A stretch of DNA of 64,000 nt from Streptomyces purpureus. GTDB taxonomy: Bacteria; Actinomycetota; Actinomycetes; Streptomycetales; Streptomycetaceae. The DNA lies in assembly GCF_014648195.1 (NCBI RefSeq), contig NZ_BMQQ01000001.1, forward strand, positions 418,750-482,749, read 5' to 3'. Shown here one piece after another: positions 18,890 through 28,000 of this stretch (position 1 is the stretch's first letter; each line of letters starts with the position of its first letter). Below the pieces are notes generated by a model that ran no database searches, was not told where the DNA came from, and saw nothing but the letters and a program-made list of their open reading frames with translations. The position numbers and the translations under genes were made by a program.

Positions 18890-19002
18890 GAGGCCGAAGT
18901 TATGGGCGATCTTGCCGACTCGCCACACGGCGTGAGCGGATGGACACATACATCGCGCAAACGGCTTCATCCCCCACCCGAAAGGTGAGCACAATCAGGG
19001 GC

Positions 19003-21039
19003 GTGACCGATGATCCGTTTCTGTGGCTGGAAGACGTCGAGGGCGAGGCCGCACTCGCCTGGGTGGCGGAGCGCAACGCCGAGACCGTGGGACTGCTGAC
19101 CGGGGACCCCGGCTTCGCCGGACTGCGGGAGCAGGCGCGGCAAGTCCTCGACGACACCGCGCGCATCCCCTACACCGTCCGCCGGGGCCCGTACCTCTAC
19201 AACTTCTGGCGGGACGCCGACCGCCCCAAGGGGGTGTGGCGGCGCACCACCCTTGAGCAGTACCAGAAGGACGAACCCGACTGGGACGTGCTCCTCGACG
19301 TCGACGCCCTCGCCCGTGCCGAGGGCGAGGAGTGGGTGTGGGCCGGGGCGCAGGTGCTGTACCCCGAGTACCGGCGGGCGCTGGTGAGGCTGTCGCCGGA
19401 CGGGTCCGACGCCGTCGTGGTCCGCGAGTTCGACCTCGGCACCAGGGCGTTCGTCGACGACGGCTTCCAGGTGCCGGAGGCGAAGACCCGCATCGGCTGG
19501 ATCGACGAGGACCACGTCTGGATCGGGGCCGACCTCGGTCCCGGCTCGCTGACCACCTCCGGCTATCCCCGTACCGTACGGCGCTGGCGGCGCGGCACCC
19601 CGCTGGCCGAGGCCGAGGTCGTCTTCGAGGCGGCCGCCGACGACGTCGCGGCCGGCGGCTGGCACGACCCGACACCCGGCTTCGAGCGGGACTTCGTCAC
19701 CCGCTCCCGGGACTTCTGGCACAACGAACTCTTCCTGCTGGGCGCCGACGACACCCTGGTGAAGATCGACGTCCCCGACGACGCCACCGCCTACGCCCAT
19801 CGCCAGTGGCTGATCGTCATCCCCCGCTCGCCCTGGCTCGGCCACCCGGCCGGCTCGCTGCTCGCCTTCGACTTCGACGCCTTCCTCGCCGGGGACCGCG
19901 AAGGACAGGGGCTGTTCGCCCCGGACGAGCGGACCGCGCTGGCCGGCCATGCCTGGACCCGCCACCACCTTGTACTTGAGACCCTGCGCGACGTCTCCAC
20001 CCGGATCGAGGTCCTCACCCCCGGCCCCGACGGCTGGACCCGCGAACCCCTGGCGGACGTACCCCCGCTGGCCAGCGCGGCGATCATTGACACCGACCCC
20101 GACGTCAGCGACGAGTACTTCCTGGACGTCGACTCCTACCTCCAGCCGTCCACCCTCGTCAGGGGCGAGATCCACGCCGGAGGCGAGACCGTCAAGCAGG
20201 CCCCCGCGCACTTCGACACCGACGGGCTGTCCGTCCGTCAGCACTTCGCCACCTCGCCCGACGGCACCCAGGTGCCCTACTTCGTCGTCGGCCCCGACCC
20301 CGCGCACGGCCCCGGCCCGGCGCTGCTGTACGGCTACGGAGGCTTCGAGTACTCCCTCACCGCCGGCTACAACGCCCTCATCGGCCGGGCCTGGCTCGCC
20401 CACGGCGGCACCTACGTCGTCGCGAACATCCGGGGCGGCGGCGAATACGGCCCCGCCTGGCACCGCGCCGCGCTCGGCGCCGGCCGGCACCGCGCCTTCG
20501 ACGACTTCGCGGCCGTCGCCCGCGACCTGACCGCACGCGGCATCACCACCGCCGGCCGGCTGGGCATCCTCGGCGGCAGCAACGGTGGCCTCCTCATGGG
20601 CGCCATGCTCACCCGCCACCCCGAACTCTTCGGCGCCGTCGTCGCCGAGGTACCCCTGCTCGACATGCTCCGCTTCCACCGCCTGCTCGCTGGGGCCTCA
20701 TGGACGGGCGAGTACGGCGACCCGGACAACGACGCCGACCGCCCGCACCTGGCGGCGTATTCGCCGTACCACAACCTCGACCCCGACCGGTCGTACCCGC
20801 CTCTCCTGCTGCTCACCTCCACCAAGGACGACCGCGTCCACCCCGGCCACGCCCGCAAGACGGCCGCCAGGATGCGCGAGATGGGCCACCAGGTGCTCTT
20901 CTACGAGAACACCGGTGGCGGTCACGCCGGAGCCAGCGACCACGAGGAGGCCGCCTTCAACCACGCCCTGGTCCATACGTTCCTCCGGCGGCACCTGCGG
21001 CCGGGCGGAGGCGTCGACGAAGGGGACACGAGACGGTGA
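19003..21039 (+). CDS. Prolyl oligopeptidase-family serine peptidase (S9)
   Basis: A 678-residue cytosolic S9 peptidase. The N-terminal beta-propeller begins DDPFLWLEDVEGEAALAWV, the family opening. The C-terminal alpha/beta hydrolase has the nucleophile in GGSNGGLLMGA, Asp in LTSTKDDRVHPGHA and His in NTGGGHAGASDH. It cleaves short proline-containing peptides. The start is uncertain: I use GTG 19003 because relatives begin close to TDDPFLW, but GTG 18985 and ATG 18940 are in frame and none has a good ribosome site. Confidence 0.9.
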   Translation: MTDDPFLWLEDVEGEAALAWVAERNAETVGLLTGDPGFAGLREQARQVLDDTARIPYTVRRGPYLYNFWRDADRPKGVWRRTTLEQYQKDEPDWDVLLDVDALARAEGEEWVWAGAQVLYPEYRRALVRLSPDGSDAVVVREFDLGTRAFVDDGFQVPEAKTRIGWIDEDHVWIGADLGPGSLTTSGYPRTVRRWRRGTPLAEAEVVFEAAADDVAAGGWHDPTPGFERDFVTRSRDFWHNELFLLGADDTLVKIDVPDDATAYAHRQWLIVIPRSPWLGHPAGSLLAFDFDAFLAGDREGQGLFAPDERTALAGHAWTRHHLVLETLRDVSTRIEVLTPGPDGWTREPLADVPPLASAAIIDTDPDVSDEYFLDVDSYLQPSTLVRGEIHAGGETVKQAPAHFDTDGLSVRQHFATSPDGTQVPYFVVGPDPAHGPGPALLYGYGGFEYSLTAGYNALIGRAWLAHGGTYVVANIRGGGEYGPAWHRAALGAGRHRAFDDFAAVARDLTARGITTAGRLGILGGSNGGLLMGAMLTRHPELFGAVVAEVPLLDMLRFHRLLAGASWTGEYGDPDNDADRPHLAAYSPYHNLDPDRSYPPLLLLTSTKDDRVHPGHARKTAARMREMGHQVLFYENTGGGHAGASDHEEAAFNHALVHTFLRRHLRPGGGVDEGDTRR

Positions 21040-21084
21040 TCTTGTAGGGTCGGGCGCTCCGGGCCGCGGAAGGGGGACGACGCC

Positions 21085-22485
21085 ATGGGTGCGCCGGGGG
21101 AGATGAGCTCCACCGAGCGGATGACGCTCAGGTTCCACCTGCACTGCCTCGCCACGCTCGTTCCGTACGAGCTGCGGACCGCGGTCCTGGACGCCTGGCT
21201 CTCCGTGGACAAGGCGCTGTTCTTCGCCGGCATGGGCCCGCCCACGCATGTGACCCGGTGTGTGACTGAGCGCGGCGACAGCCGGCTGCGGGCCGCGCTC
21301 GCGGCCGCGGCGGGCGGCGAGACCACCCAGCTCGACCTGGTCGCCCTCGACGACCCCGCGGTCGACGCCGCGCTCGTGAACAACCCTCAGCTCCGGGAAG
21401 AGCCCGAGCAGCGGCTGAGGCTGCGCGCCCCCGCGCTCGTCGCCACCGGGCGATACCCTCATCCCGACTTCCACCGGCGGGCCCTGCTCTCGGCCGACCC
21501 CGACCTCGCGGCCGCCGCCCTGGTCGACCGGCGCGGTGCCGCCCCGCCGACCGCCCGGGCCACCGCCTGGGCCACGGTCCGGCGCCACGGCGGCACCGCG
21601 CGAACACGCGACCTCGTGGACCGGATACCCCCGCCGCTGGACCCGCTCACCGCAGGCATCGCCGAGGCCTGCGCCCAGCCCTTTCCTGAGCCCTACCTCG
21701 ACATTGTCGAGGAGCACTGGCTCGGCACCGGCGCGCTGCTGAGGCGACTTCGGGCGGTGGAGCGGGAGGCGAGCCAGTGGCGGACGCGCCGGGCGTTCGA
21801 GGCGGTTCTGAAGGAGCCGTACCGGATCCACTGGCCGCTGATCTCGGCCGCCCGGCTCGGCGGTACGCTCCCGCGCCAGGCGGCCCGACTGCTGGCGCTG
21901 CGGCCGGACTGCCCGCCGGAGGTCGCGGTGGTGCTGCGGACCGGACGGCCCGCGCTCCCCGGCCGGCCCCTGTCCGCACCGACCGCCGCCATGCCCGCCA
22001 CCCGAGCCGCCGCCGCGCGGAAGGCCCCGCCGTGGGTGCCCCCATGGCACCCGCCGGGCGACAGCGGCCCTCTCGGCGACACGGCCGAATCGGCACGTCA
22101 GGCGCTCGCGGCCACCCCCGTCGCGTACAGCGGGCCCGAGGGGCCGACCCTCGACCACCTCGCCGCCGTGATCGAACGCGGCCAACTCCCGGCGGCCGAC
22201 GTCGCGGAGCTGGTGCGCCCGGCGTGCGTCCTTACCTCCTGGGTCGGCCAGGCCTCCGGATGCGCGGACGTCACCCGCGCCGCCTGGAGCGGACGCGCCG
22301 CGCTGCACGTCGCGACCGCCGCGCTGCTGGCCCGCTGGACGGCGGGCGAGATCCGGCCCGAGCGGTGGATCGCGATGTACCCGCTGATCAGGAACTTCCC
22401 CGGGACGCTGCCCGAACTCCTCGACGCCGTGAGCCAGGCCCCGCCGGCGGGGCAGGGGAAGAGTGCGGTCAGCCGAGCCGGGTGA
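21085..22485 (+). CDS. Unknown protein, helical/leucine-rich-repeat-like
   Basis: A 466-residue protein of no family I recognise. It is rich in Ala, Arg and Leu, with short repeated helical units (RLRAALAAAAGG, AVDAALVNNPQL, DPDLAAAALVDRR), which suggests a solenoid of the LRV/HEAT type. A Pro-rich linker at about 305-335 (KAPPWVPPWHPPG) separates it from a C-terminal domain with TLDHLAAVIERGQLPAADVAEL. No signal peptide or membrane helix. AAGGGGGAC precedes the ATG. Its last 17 bases overlap the tail of the convergent carboxypeptidase gene. Confidence 0.65.
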   Translation: MGAPGEMSSTERMTLRFHLHCLATLVPYELRTAVLDAWLSVDKALFFAGMGPPTHVTRCVTERGDSRLRAALAAAAGGETTQLDLVALDDPAVDAALVNNPQLREEPEQRLRLRAPALVATGRYPHPDFHRRALLSADPDLAAAALVDRRGAAPPTARATAWATVRRHGGTARTRDLVDRIPPPLDPLTAGIAEACAQPFPEPYLDIVEEHWLGTGALLRRLRAVEREASQWRTRRAFEAVLKEPYRIHWPLISAARLGGTLPRQAARLLALRPDCPPEVAVVLRTGRPALPGRPLSAPTAAMPATRAAAARKAPPWVPPWHPPGDSGPLGDTAESARQALAATPVAYSGPEGPTLDHLAAVIERGQLPAADVAELVRPACVLTSWVGQASGCADVTRAAWSGRAALHVATAALLARWTAGEIRPERWIAMYPLIRNFPGTLPELLDAVSQAPPAGQGKSAVSRAG

Positions 22486-24082
22486 GCTTGTCCACGAAGC
22501 CCGGTTCGGTCAGCGCCTCCTTCAGCGTCACCGGGGCCGACTGCGCGCCGGCCCCACTGCCGACGGTGAGCCGGCCGACCTCGGTGCCGGCCCCGGCCGC
22601 GTGCGGCAGCGGCTTGCCGCCGTCGTCGAGCGTGACCGTCAGCTTCTGCCCGGGCACACCCACGACCTCGACGTCCCGCGCCGCCACGACCGGCGTACGA
22701 CGGCCCATACCGTCGTCGACGTACCCGACGACCTGCCCCTTGCGCACCGCCACGGTCGAGGTGATCGCCTCCCGGACGGCCGCGACGACCTTCTGGGTGT
22801 TGGTCTTCACCAGCGCGAGACTCCTGAGCGCCTCGGGGTCGGGGCCCTCGGCCCGCTGGCCCATCATCATGCCGACGATCAGCGGCGTCCGCGCGCCCAC
22901 CGTCTTGTACGCCGCCCACATGAGCGTGCCGCCCGCGGCCGAACTGGAGCCGGTCTTGATGCCCTTGATGCTCAGTCCCGACAGAAGCAGGCTGTCGTTG
23001 TTGTTGTACAGCGGCTTCGGCAGCCCCTCGATCGGCGCGTTCGGCAGCGCCACGACCGCCCGGAACGCGTCGAACCTCATCACCGCCTCCGCCAGCTTCA
23101 GCTGGTCGACGGCCGTGGACACGGTCTTGGCGTCGAGCCCGCTGGGGTCGGTGTAGGTGGTGTCCTTCATCCCGAGCTCCTCGGCGGCGGCGTTCATCTT
23201 CGCCACGAACTCGGTGGTGGTGTCGCTGCCGGTGTCCCAGCGGGCGAGGAGCCGGGCGATGTTGTTGCCCGAGGGGATCATCAGCATCTTGAGCATGTCC
23301 TGCTGGCTGTACGTCGTCCCGGCCGTCAGCCCCTCGATCCTGGACTCGTGCTTGACCTGGCCGTCCGCCACGGCCTTGGCGTCCACCGCGATCCGCGGCC
23401 CGGCCTCGCCCTTCTTCAGCGGGTGCCCCTTGAGGATGACGTAGGCCGTCATCACCTTCGCGACACTCGCCGTCGGCACCGGCTTCTGTGCCCCGAAGGT
23501 CGCCACCTCACCGGACCCGGGGATCAGGATCGCGCCCTGCCCGTGGTCCGGCCACGGCGCCTCGAACCGGCCGGGCAGCGTGTACGCGGCCTCGGCGCCG
23601 CCCAGCGCGGGCGCGGGCAGCGGACGCAGCACCTGTACGCCGACGAGGACGGCGGCCAGCAGCAGCACCAGCGGTGCCCAGATCTTGATCCGCCGCACGA
23701 GGGAGCGGGCCGGGGTCCGCGGCGGCGGGGGAGTGTTGGTCAGCTGCGCCAGCAGATCGAGCGCGGGCATCGGCGACTCCCGCGTCCGCTCCGGCTCGGG
23801 GGCCGGCTCCGGTACGGGCGGGGGCGCGGGGGCCGGGGACGCGGGCTCTGGCTCCGGTGCGGACTCGGGGGCCGACGGTGCGGGCTCCGGCTCTGGGGCC
23901 GGCTCGGGCTTCGCCTCCGGCTCCGGCTCGGGTTCGGGAGCCGGCTCGGGAGCGGGATCGGGTTCGGTAGCGGGCTCGGGCTCCCGCTCCTCCCGCTTCT
24001 GGTTCTGCTCCTCCCCCGGCTCCTGCTTCTGCTCCGGCTTCGGCTCTTCGGGGGACGCGTCGTCCGCCGGTACCGCGTTCAT
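22469..24082 (-). CDS. D-alanyl-D-alanine carboxypeptidase with long cytoplasmic tail
   Basis: A 537-residue class C low-molecular-weight penicillin-binding protein (S11) that would trim the terminal D-Ala of peptidoglycan stem peptides. The active-site motifs are SVAK (206-209), SGN (270-272) and KTG (375-377). A single membrane helix (KIWAPLVLLLAAVLVGVQVL, about 133-151) puts the enzyme outside. Ahead of it are about 105 residues made almost entirely of Glu, Pro and Ala in EPEP-type repeats, which should lie in the cytoplasm as a rigid, strongly acidic arm. A C-terminal beta domain follows the catalytic part. It converges with the upstream unknown gene by 17 bases. Confidence 0.9.
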   Translation of the reverse strand: MNAVPADDASPEEPKPEQKQEPGEEQNQKREEREPEPATEPDPAPEPAPEPEPEPEAKPEPAPEPEPAPSAPESAPEPEPASPAPAPPPVPEPAPEPERTRESPMPALDLLAQLTNTPPPPRTPARSLVRRIKIWAPLVLLLAAVLVGVQVLRPLPAPALGGAEAAYTLPGRFEAPWPDHGQGAILIPGSGEVATFGAQKPVPTASVAKVMTAYVILKGHPLKKGEAGPRIAVDAKAVADGQVKHESRIEGLTAGTTYSQQDMLKMLMIPSGNNIARLLARWDTGSDTTTEFVAKMNAAAEELGMKDTTYTDPSGLDAKTVSTAVDQLKLAEAVMRFDAFRAVVALPNAPIEGLPKPLYNNNDSLLLSGLSIKGIKTGSSSAAGGTLMWAAYKTVGARTPLIVGMMMGQRAEGPDPEALRSLALVKTNTQKVVAAVREAITSTVAVRKGQVVGYVDDGMGRRTPVVAARDVEVVGVPGQKLTVTLDDGGKPLPHAAGAGTEVGRLTVGSGAGAQSAPVTLKEALTEPGFVDKLTRLG

Positions 24083-24158
24083 CCTTGGGCCCTCTTAGCT
24101 GCGCCTGACATGTCGAGCACAGAGATGCCCGGCCCCGTCCCGTCCGTTGCGCGTCCTG

Positions 24159-24386
24159 TTACTTTGTTGCCAATTGGTCACATTGGCTCTGGGTCCACCA
24201 CTTGTCCCAGCAGCGGTACGACAGCTCGAACAATGCGATGGCCAGGACCATGGGTATCGGGGCGTACAACCCGGACCGCCCCGTGACCATGGTCCAGGCG
24301 AACGCCCCCACACAGACGACCAGCCCGAGGGCGCACAGCCACACCTCACCCGCCCGCCACAGGCTCCTCCGACGGTCAGCGTTCAC
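24159..24386 (-). CDS. Small two-helix membrane protein
   Basis: A 75-residue protein starting at a GTG (complement of 24384-24386) with a good GAAGGAGAG site upstream. Two hydrophobic segments are present: AGEVWLCALGLVVCVGAFAW and LYAPIPMVLAIALFELSYRCW, joined by a short basic loop (MVTGRSG). Both ends look cytoplasmic. The function is unknown. It lies between the carboxypeptidase and a small secreted protein on the same strand. Confidence 0.65.
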   Translation of the reverse strand: MNADRRRSLWRAGEVWLCALGLVVCVGAFAWTMVTGRSGLYAPIPMVLAIALFELSYRCWDKWWTQSQCDQLATK

Positions 24387-24469
24387 GTCCCTCTCCTTCT
24401 CGGTCCACGGCAGGGGTGGGCCCCAGCTGATACCCCCGTGATCCGCCGGGGCCCGCACGCCGTGCTTGG

Positions 24470-24838
24470 TCAGAGGCCGCCGGCGTAGCCGTTGCAGTAG
24501 GTCCAGTTGGCCGACTGGGACTTGGGCACGGAGCACTTCATGGTGCGCTTCTTGCCGGTCTCCGACTGGATGCCGGTGATCGTCATCTTGCCCTTGAACC
24601 AGTAGCCGGACTTGCCGTGGTAGTCGTTACGCCCGCCGGGCGTGTCGAACCACGGCGTGCACTTGTACTCCCCACGATGGTTGGTGCCGCAGACCTTCAC
24701 CTCGTCCGAGTACCGCGTGTTCACCTTGACCTGCTGGCCGTTGGTGCCCGCGTACGACGCCGTCGTCGATCCGAGGAGAGTCGCTCCCGCGATCGCGAGC
24801 GTGGTCGCCGCCATGGCGCCCGTCCGTACGAAACTCAT
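24470..24838 (-). CDS. Small secreted protein with four cysteines
   Basis: A 122-residue exported protein. The signal peptide is MSFVRTGAMAATTLAIAGATLLGSTTASYA, cleaved before GTNGQQ. The mature part of about 92 residues is basic and polar with cysteines in VKVCGTNH, EYKCTPWF, MKCSVPK and TYCNGY, consistent with two disulfides. Tyr/Trp/Gly-rich beta stretches suggest a compact beta domain, but I recognise no family. GAAGGAGAAGG precedes the ATG. It is divergent from the large nSTAND gene across a region with a dyad. Confidence 0.75.
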   Translation of the reverse strand: MSFVRTGAMAATTLAIAGATLLGSTTASYAGTNGQQVKVNTRYSDEVKVCGTNHRGEYKCTPWFDTPGGRNDYHGKSGYWFKGKMTITGIQSETGKKRTMKCSVPKSQSANWTYCNGYAGGL

Positions 24839-24911
24839 GATCCTTCTCCTTCACCGTGTCGGTGTGCGACGTGCCGGTGTGGCCCGTCGGACACCGATTC
24901 CAGCGGGGTTC

Positions 24912-24951
24912 GGATTGTTCAGCAGCCCTGTTCCGCGGCACTGAACAATCC
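24912..24951. promoter_or_regulatory. 11-base dyad in the divergent promoter region
   Basis: GGATTGTTCAG (24912-24922) and its exact complement CTGAACAATCC (24941-24951), 18 bases apart, lie between the secreted-protein gene and the HTH-nSTAND gene. This is AT-richer than the surroundings. Because both genes read away from it, an operator or a 5'-leader hairpin is more likely than a terminator. Confidence 0.65.
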
Positions 24952-25062
24952 CGGACGGCCTGGTGGCGGCCCGCGGGTTGGCCGGGAGGGCGCTTGTCCC
25001 GCCGCCTTCGGCGTCCGTACCTTGGCCGGTCGGACGATGATCGAACACGGGGGCGGGGCGGA

Positions 25063-28000
25063 GTGGGGCGTCGGGAGAAGCCGGTCGATCCGGCCGGGGG
25101 GCCGGTACAGCGGTTCGCGTTCGAGTTGCGCAAACTGCGCCAGGAGGCCGGCGGACCCTCCTACCGGTCCATGGCGCAGCGCGCCGGATTCTCGGTCACC
25201 GCCCTGTCCCAGGCGGCCGCGGGCGAGAAGCTGCCCTCGCTGACCGTGACCCTGGCGTACGTGGAGGCGTGCGACGGTGACCGCGCCGACTGGGAGGAGC
25301 GCTGGCGCGCCGCCGAACGGGAGGACGCCGGCCGGCCCGCGCCCGAGGCCGACGACGACGCCCAGCCGCCGTACCAAGGCCTGGCCCGCTTCGACCCCGC
25401 CGACGAGGACCACTTCTTCGGCCGCGGCAGCCTCACCGACGCACTGGTCGAGCACGTCGCCGCCCACCGGGTCACCGTCGTCTTCGGTCCCTCCGGCAGC
25501 GGCAAGTCCTCGCTGCTGCGGGCGGGACTGATCCCGCGGCTCAGCCGCGCCGAGAACGCCGTGGAGCGCCCGGCCGCGCTGCGCATCCTCACCCCCGGCG
25601 CCCGGCCCCTGCGCACCCACCGGCAGCTGTTCACGCCCGCGGAGGGGGAGGGGGACACCTGGCTGATCGTCGACCAGTTCGAGGAGGTGTTCACCCTCTG
25701 CCAGGATCCCGACGAGCGGACCGAGTTCGTCGACCTGCTGCTCGCGGCCGGCGACCCCGGCAGCCGGCTGCGGGTGGTGCTCGGCGTCCGGGCCGACTTC
25801 TACGGGCGCTGCCTGGAGCACCGGGGCCTGGCCGCCGCCGTGGCGGACGCCGGCGTTCCGGTCGGGCCGCTGTCCCCGGCCGAGCTGCGCGAGGTCGTCG
25901 TGAAGCCCGCTGCCGCCGCCGGCCTGGTCGTCGAACGGACCCTGACGGCACGACTGGTCGAGGAGGCCGACGGGGAGCCGGGCAGCCTGCCGCTGCTCTC
26001 GCACGCCCTCCTGGAGACCTGGCGGCACCGCCGGGGCCGCACGCTGACCCTGGAGACGTACGAGACCATCGGCGGGCTCCAAGGGGCGGTGGCCCGTACC
26101 GCCGAGGCGGCCTACACCCGGCTGAGCCCCGACCAGGGGGAGCTGGCCCGCCGCATCCTGCTCAGACTGATCACCCCCGGCGACGGCACCCCCGACACCC
26201 GGCGTCCCGTCGACCGGGCCGAGGTCGACACCGGCGACGACGCCGCGCTGGTCCTCGACCGGCTGGCCCGAGCCCGGCTGATCACCCTGGACGAGCGGAC
26301 CGTCGACCTGGCCCACGAAGCCCTCATCACCTCCTGGCCCCGGCTGCGCGGCTGGATCGACGCCGACCGCGAGCGGATACGGCTGCACCGCCGGCTGACC
26401 GAGGCGGCCGTGGCCTGGGACGAACTGGACCGCGATCCCGGCGCCCTCTTCCGGGGCTCCCGGCTAGCCGCCTCCGAGGACGCCTTCCCCGAGGCGGAGC
26501 GGCCCCGGACGCTCACCCCGCTGGAAGGAGCCTTCCTCACCGCCGCCCTGGCCGCCCGCGACGACGAACGCCGCGCGGCGGCCCGTACCGCCCGGCGGCT
26601 GCGGACGTTCGCCGTGTCGGTGTCCGTCCTGCTCGTCCTCGCCCTGGTCGCCGGGGTGCTCGCCTGGCAGCAGAACCGCAGCAACGAACGCCTGCTGGTG
26701 CAGGCCGAGGCCCGCCGGATCGCCGCACTCGCCGACGACATGCGCGGCTCGGACCCGCGGACGGCGATGCGGCTGAGTGTGGCCGCGTGGCAGCTGGCGG
26801 ACCTGCCGGAGACCCGGTCGGCGCTGTACGGGGCGGGGGCGCAGCGGGGACGCAAGACCCTGCGGATCCCCGGTTCCACGGTCCCCGACCTGATGCTCAG
26901 TGCGGACGGCCGTACGGCCCTGTCCGAGGTTGGTGGCCGGATCGACCGCTGGGACGTTCCCTCGCAGCGTCGCGTCTCGTCCATCCCCCGCCCCGGGGGC
27001 GAGTCCCCACTCGCCGTCTCACCCGATGGGCGGCGGGCGGTGGTCGAGAAGGACGGCGTGGCATATCTGTGGGATCTTGCCTCGGGGCGCTCGCTCGGTG
27101 AAGCCGTTCCCGCGACGGCGTGGGAGTACTCCAACGTGGGCGAGTTCGAATTCGGCCGGAGCGGCCGGACCCTGGTCTTCACGGAGATGGGGGGCGAGGA
27201 TCCCCAGGAGCCGAGAGTGCGGGTGTGGGACATCGAGCAGCGTCGGTTGCTGGCGGACCGGCCAATGCCACTCCAGCCCGATGACGACTCGGGCGACGCC
27301 TGGAACTACACCCACGTCGTGAGTGCGGACGACTCCCTGCTGGCCTCTTGTGTGACCGGTCGACCGGTCGAGCTGTGGGACCTCCGCCGCGACCGGAGAC
27401 TCCGCGGGGGTTGGGAGAAGGCGGCGGGAGCGGTGAATTGCGGCTCCTCCGAAATGACACTCGCGCCCGACGGCCGTCGGCTCGCATTGACCAACGGGAC
27501 CGGAAGCGTCGTATGGGATGTCCGCACCGGACGGCGGACAGCGACTCTCGCCCATCAGAACCTCTCCCGCGCCGAGTTCAGCGCGGGCGGGGCATTCCTG
27601 GTCGCCACCGACGAGAAGGAGATCCTCCTGTGGCGCCTGGGCGTCGACGGCCCGGTCTTCCGTCACGCGCTGGGCAACGAGACGGCGGGAGCCTTCCGTA
27701 TCGACCGGACCGGCCGCACGCTCACGTATCTGACCGGCGCGACCCAGGGCATCGTCCGGACGCTCGACCTGGGACCCGCCGTCGGCACGGTCTGGGGCGC
27801 GTCGGCGACGGTACGGGCCGAACTCAGCCCGGACGGCCGCCTGCTGGCGACCGTCCGGCACGGCAAGGACCGTAACAGCGTCCGGCTGACGGACGTACGG
27901 ACCCGTCGTACGGTGGCGGACCTGCCGACCGTGCCGTGCCCCACGGATTCGGACCCCGCCGTCGCCCCGGACGGGGGCTGCGCCGCGTCGGAGCTCACCG

